A stretch of DNA of 64,000 nucleotides. It comes from Streptomyces sp. 1222.5 (GTDB lineage Bacteria; Actinomycetota; Actinomycetes; Streptomycetales; Streptomycetaceae). The notes under the pieces were generated by a model, which saw nothing but the letters and a program-made list of their open reading frames with translations, ran no database searches and was not told the origin of the DNA. Within the stretch, counting starts at the first letter, position 1, and each line of letters begins with the position of its first letter. The DNA lies in NCBI RefSeq assembly GCF_900105245.1, contig NZ_FNSZ01000001.1:4402001-4466000 (forward strand). Reading direction: 5' to 3'. Below are positions 42,062 to 50,500 of this stretch, piece after piece. A program made the translations under genes and the position numbers.

Positions 42062-43386
42062 GCCCGCCGGCCCGCCAGCGTCCATCCGCCGAGCACCAGC
42101 AGCAGCGCGGTGCCCAGGCCGATACCGCCGGCCGCGACCAGTCTCATCGCCGGGCCGCCCCCGCCCCCGGGGCTCCCGGCCAGGGCCTGCTCCCGGTCCT
42201 GTGCCGTGACGGTGAAGACGTCCTCCGGCACGGGTTCGCCCGCGTAGCCCGGCCCGGCGTGCGCCCGGCCGTCCACCCGCACCCGCAGCGTCACGTCGAA
42301 CGGCCCGCCCCCGTAGAGCCCGGTCATCTGCTCGCTGAGGTGCAGGGCCAGGTAGTAGTCACCGGCGAAGCGGACGGAGGTGACCCCGGCGGGGACGGCG
42401 TAACGGTTGGCGTACTCGACCGGCGGGACGGGGGCCAGGGCGACGGATTTCCGGGTGCCGGTGTAGCCGAGGGAGGCGTCGTCGACGGAGCCGCGCGCCG
42501 GGTTGTACAGGGAGAGGTCCAGCGCGCCGCCGACATAGCCGTGCCCGGGTGAGTCGCTCAGTTCGGCGGAGGCGTGCAGCCGGCGGCCCCAGTCGAGCGG
42601 CACCTTGTAGAACAGGGTCTCGCCGGGCACGAGCGTGGTGTGCCAGACCCCCTGCCCCACCGGCGCGGCGGTCGCGAATCCGGCGCCCCCCGACCGGTCC
42701 CGGGCCTCGCCGCCGAGCGGTTCGGGGGTGGCGGAGTCCCAGGTCCGCGGCGCGGTGGTGGAACCCGCCCGCTTCGCTCCGGGCTCCGTGACGGGCGCGA
42801 TCTCCAGGTCCCAGCGCTGGGCCGAGGCCGTCGCGCCGGGCCCGTCGGCGTCGACGCGTTCGACGAGCAGGTAGTACGTCCCCGCGCCCCGGCACAGCCC
42901 TTTGCCGGTCTCCCGCTGCACCAGCGCGGTGACCGGGCGCGGGCTGAGCCCGGCGCCGAAGTGCGCGGAGGCGTAGGAGCAGGGCACGCCGTCGGCGTCG
43001 CGCACGGACACACGGATGCCGTCGGTGGCGGCGACGGTGGTGTGTGCGGGCGGTACGGCGGTGACGGGGACGTACGCCGTGCCGGTGGCGGTGAGACGGA
43101 GGCGGTAGTAGAACTTGCCGTTCCGCGGGAGGGAGCTCCGGTAGGTACGGCCGGGTTCCAGCGCCTCGGCATCAGCGGTGCCCGTGGCGCCCGCGACGGT
43201 TCGGGCACCGGGGGAGAAGGCGTACCCGCCCGGCCCCGCTGCCGTGGCGGCGGGCACGCCCGGCACGATGACCAGGCCGTACACCCCCAGCAGGACGACG
43301 ACCGTGCGCGGAATCGCCGGCCGGCCGCGCCGCCACCACGCCGTACGTCCTCGCCGCCGTCGCACGTGCCGCCCCCTGTCGCTCAC
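42025..43386 (-). CDS. Signal-peptide surface protein with C-terminal anchor, function unknown
   Basis: A 453-residue protein. After an Arg-rich N-terminus and signal-type helix (TVVVLLGVYGLVIVPGVPAATA), it has repeated Ser/Thr/Tyr-rich beta-like segments resembling pre-peptidase C-terminal or lectin-like sandwich repeats (KFYYRLRLTATGTAYVPV, TLFYKVPLDWGRRLHASAEL). The end has one membrane helix (GIGLGTALLLVLGGWTLAG) and a basic tail. No enzyme motif recognised. Start: GTG (VSDRGRHV); a GTG one codon upstream is equivalent, and the ribosome site is weak. Confidence 0.65.
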   Translation of the reverse strand: MSDRGRHVRRRRGRTAWWRRGRPAIPRTVVVLLGVYGLVIVPGVPAATAAGPGGYAFSPGARTVAGATGTADAEALEPGRTYRSSLPRNGKFYYRLRLTATGTAYVPVTAVPPAHTTVAATDGIRVSVRDADGVPCSYASAHFGAGLSPRPVTALVQRETGKGLCRGAGTYYLLVERVDADGPGATASAQRWDLEIAPVTEPGAKRAGSTTAPRTWDSATPEPLGGEARDRSGGAGFATAAPVGQGVWHTTLVPGETLFYKVPLDWGRRLHASAELSDSPGHGYVGGALDLSLYNPARGSVDDASLGYTGTRKSVALAPVPPVEYANRYAVPAGVTSVRFAGDYYLALHLSEQMTGLYGGGPFDVTLRVRVDGRAHAGPGYAGEPVPEDVFTVTAQDREQALAGSPGGGGGPAMRLVAAGGIGLGTALLLVLGGWTLAGRRAHTRVSAQKPTA

Positions 43387-43726
43387 CACCGCGTTGCCGG
43401 ACCGCTCCACACGGCCGGACCGAGCCTGACTTGATCGGACCGGATCGGACAGGACCGGGTTGGACCGGAATGGAACGCATCGGACCGGCCCGGACGACCG
43501 GCCGAAGCCCATCCTGCCCCTGGCACCCCTGCGCCATCCGGGCAATGCGTTCGGCCGTCCGAAAAACCCGGCCCGCACGGCGATGTCCGCCCGGGCCCCG
43601 GGACGGCGTCCCGCAACGCGTACCCCACCCGTCGCGGGACCGCAACACGAGACGTCGGGCACGAGGCAACGCAAAACCCCGACCGCGAAGGCGGCCGGGG
43701 TCTGGTTCAGATGGGGGTGTCGGGAC
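43387..43726. other. Intergenic region with degenerate GGACCGG repeats
   Basis: No gene is supported in these 340 bases. Bases 43400-43500 hold many copies of a short degenerate unit (GATCGGACCGG, GGTTGGACCGG, CATCGGACCGG). The right end (43676-43701) is the DLW-39 terminator. Confidence 0.5.
43676..43701 (-). terminator. Terminator after DLW-39 gene
   Basis: An 11-bp stem (one wobble) with a 4-base loop, followed on the minus strand by TTTT; 25 bases after the DLW-39 stop. Confidence 0.7.
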
Positions 43727-43855
43727 TCACGAACCCGTGGGCACGGAGTCAGTCGCCTCCGTCCACAGGTCCTGCTCGGCGCGATCCGCCTGGATCTGGC
43801 GGTACACGAGGAGCCCGCCGATGGCGGCCAGTGCGACCAGGAGCAGCTTCTTCAC
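43727..43855 (-). CDS. DLW-39 family small membrane protein
   Basis: A 42-residue protein: VKKLLLVALAAIGGLLVYRQ, then an acidic part with the DLW triplet (AEQDLWTEATD) that names the family. DLW-39 proteins are tiny, widely conserved in actinobacteria near the gyrase genes, and of unknown function. The N-terminal helix predicts a membrane anchor. The GTG start agrees with family length. A near-perfect 22-bp palindrome (43909-43930) sits upstream. Confidence 0.85.
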   Translation of the reverse strand: MKKLLLVALAAIGGLLVYRQIQADRAEQDLWTEATDSVPTGS

Positions 43856-44203
43856 CGCGCGACCTCGTCTTTCCTTGACGTAGGGGACCTCTGGCGCCCG
43901 ACTATACACACCGACCGATATCGATCGGTGACCTGCGCCGGGCCTCAACTCCCGCTCACGGCAGCGCTGTAGCCGGGCCCCGGGCCGATCGGATCGGAGG
44001 GTGATCAGACCCGCACACTCCGTGACTTTGGTCCCTCTTCAGTCGCTATCGATGCCATTTCTGACTCTTTGAGCCCTCTTACGTCCATCCGAGTGGTGTT
44101 CATCGGAACATCGCCGCGCCACGGGCGGAGGTCCACCACTTCGCGGTCCACATACACATCATGAGGAAAGTACGCAAATCGCCCGACCCGAAAGTGAGGG
44201 GCC
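43856..44203. other. Intergenic region between DLW-39 and small secreted protein
   Basis: 348 bases without a supported gene. It contains the palindrome at 43909-43930, and the part from about 44010 to 44080 is noticeably lower in GC than its surroundings. It should hold both divergent promoters. Confidence 0.4.
43909..43930. promoter_or_regulatory. 22-bp palindrome upstream of DLW-39 gene
   Basis: CACCGACCGATATCGATCGGTG is symmetrical over 22 bases with a single mismatched pair. It lies 53 bp before the DLW-39 start, in promoter distance, and looks like an operator for a dimeric regulator. Confidence 0.55.
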
Positions 44204-44539
44204 ATGACCCAGAACAAGGTCATGAAGCTGTGGACCGTCATCGTCACCGCCTTCGTCGCGCTGTTCACGGCGCTCGGACTCGTCGCCCCGGCCGCTGCCG
44301 CGACGACCGCCCCCAAGACGGAGAGCCCCCGCACCGGCGCGACGCACCGCACGGCCCCCACGATTCCGGCCACGTACCAATGGGTCTGGTCCCATGCCAG
44401 CGCCCTGCCCCCCACGATGAAGCAGCGGATCGGGGCCGAGGCCCACGGAAAGTCCCCGAGCTGCCGGCACCGGCCCGGCACCGACGAGATGCAGACGGAG
44501 AACCCGACCGAGCAGGACCCGGCAGCCCTCGACTGCTGA
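44204..44539 (+). CDS. Small secreted protein, probably DUF6344
   Basis: A 111-residue protein. MTQNKVMKLWTVIVTAFVAL is followed by FTALGLVAPAAAA, a clear signal peptide or anchor, and then a hydrophilic Thr/Pro-rich region (TYQWVWSHASALPPTMKQRI) with two cysteines, one at the very end (AALDC). The N-terminus resembles streptomycete DUF6344 proteins. Function unknown. The start ATG follows GAGGGGCC; a long antisense reading frame over this gene is discounted. Confidence 0.68.
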   Translation: MTQNKVMKLWTVIVTAFVALFTALGLVAPAAAATTAPKTESPRTGATHRTAPTIPATYQWVWSHASALPPTMKQRIGAEAHGKSPSCRHRPGTDEMQTENPTEQDPAALDC

Positions 44540-44847
44540 TCCCCCCGGATCCGCCGCTCCACCGGACAGCTCGGAAGAACGCCCAGCAGGCGAAGCACAC
44601 GCAGCACCCGCACCCCGCGGCCCACGCGAAGCACGCGAAGCGCGGCGCGCAGCCGCGGCGAGCCCGGAGAACACGGCAGGAACGGCACACAGAACCGCAA
44701 CGTCTCGACATGAAGGCGACTTGCGTACGCAGCAGTCGATACGGATGGACCCCCGGCCGGGCTAGGCCGGGGGTCTTGCGCTGTTTCCCGTGCGTCATCC
44801 TCGTACGGCAACACCCCACGCCCCAACGAGAGGTGGTGAGTGCTGCC
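44540..44847. other. Gap before glycosyltransferase, with hairpin
   Basis: 308 bases with no supported gene. It includes a run of short direct repeats of the type CACGCGAAG (44618-44642) and the hairpin described at 44748-44775. Confidence 0.4.
44748..44775 (+). terminator. Hairpin terminator after small secreted protein
   Basis: A perfect 11-bp stem (GACCCCCGGCC / GGCCGGGGGTC) with loop GGGCTA. There is only a weak T-rich tail. Its stem sequence resembles the hairpins at 53660-53695 and 54427-54460. Confidence 0.6.
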
Positions 44848-45615
44848 GTGAGCCGGCGCGTCACCGTTGTCACCGCTGTCCACGGTCCGTCCGCCCGGTT
44901 CCTGCCGGAGGCCTACGCCTCACTGCGCGACCAGTGGCTCCCCGACGGCTGGGAGTGGGCGTGGGTGATCCAGGAGGACGGCAGGACGGACGAGGTGCGC
45001 CCCTACGTCCCGGACGACGAGCGGGTGACCTTCCGCCAGGGCCGTCCCGGTGGTCCCGGTGTCGCCCGCACGATCGCCCTGGCGCACGCGGAAGGCCCGT
45101 ACGTGAAGGTCCTCGACGCGGACGACCGGCTCTCCCCGGGTGCGCTGGCCCGCGACCTGGCCGTGCTGGAGGCGCACGGCACCGTCGGCTGGACGACCTC
45201 CCGCGTGCTCGACCTGCTGCCCGACGGCACCACGGCCGGCTTCCCCGGTGACCCCGACGAGGGCCCGGTCGAACGCGGTGCCGTGCTCGACCACTGGAAG
45301 CGCAACGACTTCCGGGCACCGGTCCACCCGGCGACGCTCTGCGTCCGGCGGGAACTGCTCCTGGCGCTCGGCGGCTGGATGGCCCTGCCGGCCTCGGAGG
45401 ACACGGGGCTGCTGCTGGCGCTGAACGCGGTCAGCCGGGGCTGGTTCTCGGACCGAGTGGGCCTGCTGTACCGCAAGTGGGAGGGTCAGGCCACGGGCCA
45501 GGCGGCCCACGTCGACCCCGCCGAGCGCGCGGCCCGCATGGCCGTCGCGGAGGCCAGGGCCCGCGTGCTGGCGGAATACGGATGGGCCCGACCGGACCGT
45601 CAGGCGGGCCGCTGA
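44848..45615 (+). CDS. Glycosyltransferase family 2
   Basis: A 255-residue GT-A glycosyltransferase. It starts VSRRVTVVTAVHGPS, then has the nucleotide-sugar/metal DxD region (VKVLDADDRLSPGAL), the acceptor-side motif PASEDTGLLLALNAV, and a C-terminal YRKWEGQATG. No membrane helices, so cytoplasmic, probably at the membrane face. Donor and acceptor unknown. Candidate starts are GTG 44848 (chosen), 44836 and 44833, all downstream of GAGAGG; it may be a few residues longer. Confidence 0.85.
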   Translation: MSRRVTVVTAVHGPSARFLPEAYASLRDQWLPDGWEWAWVIQEDGRTDEVRPYVPDDERVTFRQGRPGGPGVARTIALAHAEGPYVKVLDADDRLSPGALARDLAVLEAHGTVGWTTSRVLDLLPDGTTAGFPGDPDEGPVERGAVLDHWKRNDFRAPVHPATLCVRRELLLALGGWMALPASEDTGLLLALNAVSRGWFSDRVGLLYRKWEGQATGQAAHVDPAERAARMAVAEARARVLAEYGWARPDRQAGR

Positions 45616-45651
45616 GCCGTACCGGCACCGTCCCTCACCGCTGCCGCCCCG

Positions 45652-45840
45652 TCACTGCGTGAGCCCGATCGCCTGCGAGGGACACTTCTCGGCCGCCTCC
45701 CTGACCCGCGGATCCTCGGTGATCTCCGCACGGCCGGGCCGTACGACGCCGTACCCGTCCTCGAAGCCGAACACCTCCGGCGCGCGGTGCGCGCACTCGG
45801 CGGAGCCGTAGCACAGGCTGCGGTCGACGGAGACCTTCAT
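45652..45840 (-). CDS. Ferredoxin, [3Fe-4S] P450-partner type
   Basis: A 62-residue ferredoxin: MKVSVDRSLCYGSAECAHRA has Cys10 and Cys16, with the middle cluster position occupied by Ala/Ser-type residues, and Cys53 is in EKCPSQAIGL. Three cluster cysteines predict a [3Fe-4S] centre of the kind that donates electrons to cytochromes P450 in Streptomyces. No intact P450 is adjacent; the P450 remains at 53732-54040 lie 8 kb away. The gene ends at the GT gene's 3' side and is convergent with it. Confidence 0.88.
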   Translation of the reverse strand: MKVSVDRSLCYGSAECAHRAPEVFGFEDGYGVVRPGRAEITEDPRVREAAEKCPSQAIGLTQ

Positions 45841-45985
45841 GCGTCCTCCAGACGTCGGCGCCCCCGGCCGCTGTGGGCCGTCCGGGGGCGGCTCGGTGGC
45901 TTCAAGGACGTCACTGCCCGACGGAACGTGCGCCGAACCGGCCCGGCGGGCGGTTGTGCGGACCGGCGTGGTGCGCGGCCGCGCG

Positions 45986-46468
45986 CTACTGCCGGCCGCC
46001 CGCCACCGACAGCCAGTGCGCCACCCGGCGGACCGTGATCTCGTCGAGCCGGTCGGCCAGCACGCGGACCGCCTCACCGTCCTCGGGACCCAGGTCGTAC
46101 AGGCCCGCCTTGCCCAGACCGGCCATCAGCACCTGGTGCCGCCGGTCCGTCATGCGCTCGGCCAGCACGGCCGGTCCGGCGACTCCGTCCGCGGCTGCCA
46201 CGGGCGAGGCGGCGGCGGGGGCGGGTGCCTGGGCGGCGGCCGGCGCGTCGTGGAGATGCCAGGCGTCGCCCTCCGGGCCCCACAGGGCGATCGTCGCCTC
46301 CTCCCCGCGGGCTCGCACCGTCTGCGTCATGTCCCCGACGGCGTACAGCACGGGTTCCCGGTGGGGGGACTCGGCGGCCACCGTCCAGGAGTTGCGGGAG
46401 GGCTGGTGGAACATCGCGACCCAGCGCGGAACGCCGGGCGGTCGCGGGCACCGGGGACGCTTCTCCAT
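45986..46468 (-). CDS. Protein of unknown function (160 aa)
   Basis: A soluble protein beginning MEKRPRCPRPPGVPRWVAMF, with an aromatic N-terminal part (SWTVAAESPHREPVLYAVGD, TIALWGPEGDAWHL), an Ala/Pro hinge, and a helical C-terminal end (VRVLADRLDEITVRRVAHWL). I do not recognise a family. The ATG has GAAAGG at good spacing. It runs in the same direction as the ferredoxin gene, with a 145-base gap. Confidence 0.6.
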   Translation of the reverse strand: MEKRPRCPRPPGVPRWVAMFHQPSRNSWTVAAESPHREPVLYAVGDMTQTVRARGEEATIALWGPEGDAWHLHDAPAAAQAPAPAAASPVAAADGVAGPAVLAERMTDRRHQVLMAGLGKAGLYDLGPEDGEAVRVLADRLDEITVRRVAHWLSVAGGRQ

Positions 46469-46663
46469 GGCACTCACCCTTTCGAGAACGGCCGAGAGAG
46501 CGACCGTAACTGACACTCCGTCAGATTTCCAGGTGGGCCCCACCCGCGTGCGGCCTGATCCGGCGCCCCGCGACCACCTCGTGCCCGCATGCTTCTGGTC
46601 TCTTCGCGGCCGCCGTGGCACCCTGCCCGCGCCCGGCCCGCAACCGGACGAAGGAGGCCGAGG

Positions 46664-47164
46664 ATGAGCGGACGGAACGAGACGTCGACCGGATCCGGAG
46701 CACCGGAGGAGTCCCTGCGCACCGCGCACGGCGCCCGCGCGCACAGCGCCTACGAGCGTGCGGTGGCCGCCTGCCGGTACGCCGGGGTCGCTCCCGACGC
46801 GGCCGAGATCGTGCCGAAGGACCCCGTCGGCAGGGCCGCCAACGCGCTGCGGCTGTCGGCCCGGTCGCTCGCCGCACTCGCCGCGAGTGCTCCGGACCCG
46901 GCGGCGGACGCCCGCTGCGCCCGCAACACCGCCGCCACCGCGGCCCTGGCCGCCCAGGTGGCCGCGGCCCGGAAGTCCTCCGAGGCCGCCGACGCGGCCT
47001 TGCGCGCGGCCCTCGCGGCGTCCGGGGCGGCAGCGGCGGCGGCCGGCGGCATCGCACCGGGACGGAACGCGTCCCTGAACGCCGCCGCCGAGGAGGCGGA
47101 GCGGCGCGCGGTCGCGGCGGCCCGTGGGGCGGGATGGTCCGAGGCGGACGCGGTGACCGTCTGA
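46664..47164 (+). CDS. Ala-rich helical protein of unknown function (166 aa)
   Basis: Start ATG with AGGAGG eight bases upstream. The protein is nearly one-third alanine, with amphipathic helices (RAHSAYERAVAACRYAGVAP, AANALRLSARSLAALAASAP) and two Cys residues, no signal peptide and no membrane helix. No family recognised. Its third-codon GC is high as in neighbours, supporting a real gene. It is followed by a hairpin at 47207-47242. Confidence 0.6.
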   Translation: MSGRNETSTGSGAPEESLRTAHGARAHSAYERAVAACRYAGVAPDAAEIVPKDPVGRAANALRLSARSLAALAASAPDPAADARCARNTAATAALAAQVAAARKSSEAADAALRAALAASGAAAAAAGGIAPGRNASLNAAAEEAERRAVAAARGAGWSEADAVTV

Positions 47165-47206
47165 GCGTTCCCGGGGCACCGCGACACGAACAGGACCCTG
47201 CCCGCC

Positions 47207-47242
47207 CGGCACCGGTCCCTCCCCTCGTGGGGACCGGTGCCG
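47207..47242. terminator. Bidirectional hairpin between the Ala-rich gene and the small peptide ORF
   Basis: A perfect 13-bp stem (CGGCACCGGTCCC / GGGACCGGTGCCG) with a 10-base loop. It could end both the plus-strand gene and a minus-strand transcript of the small ORF. Confidence 0.65.
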
Positions 47243-47328
47243 AACGGTGCAGGGAGTGCCGGCCCGTGCCATGTCGGCATGGTGGCGCGGGCCGAAGAAG
47301 GGAGCCGTTCCCCGCGGGGCTCGTGGGT

Positions 47329-47418
47329 TCAGCCGAGAGCGTCGTCGCCGATCGCCGGGTCCGACGCGACACACCGGTGTCGACGCGGGGGAAGTTGACC
47401 GAGAACGTTCGCTGCCAT
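47329..47418 (-). CDS. Possible 29-residue peptide gene
   Basis: A short frame too small for routine calling, beginning MAANVLGQLPPRRHRCVASD and ending in GDDALG. The ATG is preceded by GGAGGG with 7-base spacing, one of the best ribosome sites in the region, and a bidirectional terminator lies 87 bases downstream. It contains one Cys and an acidic end. It might be a leader peptide, a modified-peptide precursor or a chance frame; no maturation gene is next to it. Confidence 0.35.
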   Translation of the reverse strand: MAANVLGQLPPRRHRCVASDPAIGDDALG

Positions 47419-47539
47419 GGGCTGTCCCTCCGAGCACCGAGCCGGTGGCCTGTCCGGACGGTTCGTGACGGGTCCGCTACCGGGTTCGGATCCTGCCATC
47501 TGTCGCGCCCCGCGAGGAGGTTCCGGTGTCCGGCCCAGG

Positions 47540-47566
47540 CCTTATCCGCAGGTCAGCCGTATAAGG
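47540..47566 (+). promoter_or_regulatory. Promoter/operator candidate for the nSTAND-WD40 gene
   Basis: An inverted repeat CCTTAT-N15-ATAAGG spans 47540-47566, with a TATAAG -10-like hexamer at 47560-47565. It is 28-60 bases before the gene start. Evidence is sequence pattern only. Confidence 0.4.
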
Positions 47567-47593
47567 TGAGTTTTCCGGTCCGGACGTCCGAAC

Positions 47594-50500
47594 GTGGGGG
47601 GAGAGCAGAGGGGTGGGACCTTGAGTTCCGACTCAGGGGCACGAACGGCCTTCGCGGAGCGCCTCGCGCTGCTGTACAAGGAGGCTGGGAACCCTCCCCT
47701 CAAGAGCGTCGCCGAGGCGGTCGTACGGCTCCAGCGGGTCGACGAGCGCGGCCGTCCGGTGCGGGTGTCCGCGCAACGGATCAGCGACTGGCGGCGGGCC
47801 CGGAACGTGCCGGCCCAGTTCCCCGCCCTCGCCGCCGTCCTGCACATCCTGATCCCGGAGGCGCGCCGGCAGCGGGCCGCCCCCGTGTCCGGCGGCCTGT
47901 ACGACCTCGTGCAGTGGCAGCGCCTGTGGGAGCGCGCACTGGCCGACCCGGTGGGCGACCGGCCCGCGCCGCCCGCCGAGGAGAACCTGCGGCAGGCGCC
48001 CGAGGCCCCGCCCGTCGCCGGTGGCGTCTGCCCCTACCGGGGGCTGGCCCCGTACCGGCGGGAGGACGCACGGTGGTTCTTCGGCCGCGAGCGCAGCACG
48101 AACTCCCTGGTGGCCCAGTTGCGCGCCGCGCGGCGGACGGGCGGGCTGGTGATGCTGGTGGGCGCCTCGGGGGCCGGGAAGTCGTCCCTGCTCAACGCCG
48201 GCCTGGTCCCCGCCCTGCATGACGGCGTCCTCGACACCCCCTCGGCCGACATGGCCGACGGCCTCGTGAGGGCGCCGGCCGGCGCCCTGCCCGAGGACCA
48301 CTCCGCCGACGCGGCCGCCGCCCCTTGCGGGCCCGTGCTGCAGCTCGTCCCCGGCCCCCACCCCTTGGGCGAACTGGTCCGGCGCATCCCGGACCTCGCC
48401 CCCGTGGCCGCCGACGCGCGCAAGGCCGAACAGGAGGCCACGGAGAACCCCGCGGCACCCGGCTCCGACGCCCCGCGCCTCGCCCGCGCGGCCCGCGAGG
48501 CAGTCTCGGCGTGGGCGCGCCGCGAGGCCGCGCCGGACACCCGGCCGGTCGTCATCGTGGACCAGTTCGAGGAGGCGTTCACCCTCTGCGCGGACGAGGC
48601 GGACCGGCGCACCTTCATCCAGCTCCTGGCCGCCGCCTGCACCCCGCCCGCCGGCTCCCCCGGCCCCGCCCCCGCGCTGGTCGTCCTCGGTGTCCGCGCC
48701 GACTTCTACGAGCAGTGCCTCGCCTACCGCGAACTCGCCGACGCGCTCCAGCACCGCCACATGGTGCTCGGGCCGCTGACCAGCGGCGAGCTGCGGGAGG
48801 CCGTGAACGGCCCGGCCAAGGCGGTCGGTCTGGAACTGGAACCGGGACTCGCCGAGCTGATCGTGCGCGAGGTGAGCGCCGACGGCCCGCGCGGGACGCA
48901 CGACGCGGGCGTGCTTCCGCTGCTGTCCCACGCCCTGCTCGCCACCTGGCAGCGCCGGAAGGCAGGGCGGCTGACCCTCGCCGGCTACCGCGCCGCCGGA
49001 GGCATCCAGGGAGCGGTGGCCGCGACCGCCGAGCGCGCCTGGACCGGCCTCGACCCCGCCGCCCGGACGGCCGCCCGGGGGCTGCTGCTGCGGCTGGTCC
49101 GGCTGGGCGAGGACACCCAGGCCACCCGGCGGCGGGGCACCCGGCGGCAGCTGGCGGAGGAGTCGACGGACCCCGGCAAGACGGAGGAGTCCCTGGAGGC
49201 GCTGGTCCGCGCCCGGCTGGTGACGCTGGACGCGGAGACCGTGGAGATCACCCACGAGGCGCTGCTGCACGCCTGGCCGCGGCTGCGGCACTGGATAGAC
49301 GACGACCGCAACGACCACCTGCTGCGGCAGCGGCTGGAGGAGGACGGCCGGGCCTGGGAGGAGTCCGCCCGGGACAGCGCGCTGCTCTACCGGGGCTCCC
49401 GGCTGGAGCAGGCCGGCAGTTGGGCGCGGTCGGCCGGGGACACCTATCTGACCCGCGGCGCGATGGAGTTCCTCGCCGCCTCGGTCAGGCTGCGCAGGCG
49501 CTCGGTGTGGCTGCGCCGGGCGGCGGTGGCGACTCTGGTCGTCCTGGCACTGCTCGCCGGCGGTTCGGCGGTGATCGCCTGGCAGCAGCGCGACGACGCC
49601 GTGTTCGCGCAGGTCCTCGCCGAAGCCGACCGGGTGCAACGCTCGGATCCGTCCCTGGCCGCGCAGCTCGATCTGGTCGCCCATGAGCTGCGCCGGGACG
49701 ACGAGGGCACGTACAGCCGGCTGATATCGATCGTGAACGCGCCCCTGGCCACCCCGCTGTCCGGCCACACGGGCGCCGTGTACCTCACCTCCTTCAGCCC
49801 CGACGGCAGGACGCTGGCCACGGCCAGCTACGACCGCACGGTCCGGCTGTGGAACGTCGCCGACCCGCACCGCCCGAAACCCCTCGGCGCCCCGCTCACC
49901 GGCCACATCAGCTGGGTGAGCAGCGCCGTCTTCAGCCCGGACGGGCATACCCTCGCCAGCGCCGGCGACGACGGCACCATCCGGCTGTGGGACGTGACCG
50001 ACCCCGCCCACCCGGTGGCGCTCGGCCGGCCCCTGACCGGTCACACCGGCACGATCTACCTGGCCGCCTTCAGCCCCGACGGACGCACCCTGGCCTCGGC
50101 CGGCGAGGACCACACCGTGCGTCTGTGGGACGTGGCCGACCCGCACCGGCCGAAGGCCGTCGGCGTGCTGCGCGGGCACACCGCGGCGGTGCGCTCCGTG
50201 GCGTTCAGCCCGGACGGGCGGACGCTCGCGGCGGGCGGCGACGACGCCCGGATCCTGCTGTGGGACACCGCCGACCCGCACCGGCCGGAGCGGATCCGCG
50301 CGGTGCTCGAAGGCCATCAGGACATCGTCCACTCGGTGGCGTTCAGCCCGGACGGGCGCACGCTGGCCAGCGGCAGCGCGGACGACACGGTCCGGCTGTG
50401 GGACATGACCGACCCCCGCCGTCCGGCCGCGCTCGGCTCACCCCTGACCGGCCACACCGGTCCCGTCTGGTCGGTGGCGTTCAGCCCGGACGGCGGCAGG

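Noticed and set aside
44005..44883. 292-codon minus-strand frame over the small secreted protein
   Set aside because: Antisense to a gene with a clear signal peptide; no recognisable domain.
46615..48222. 535-codon plus-strand frame
   Set aside because: Overlaps two better-supported genes in another frame, with Arg/Gly shadow composition.
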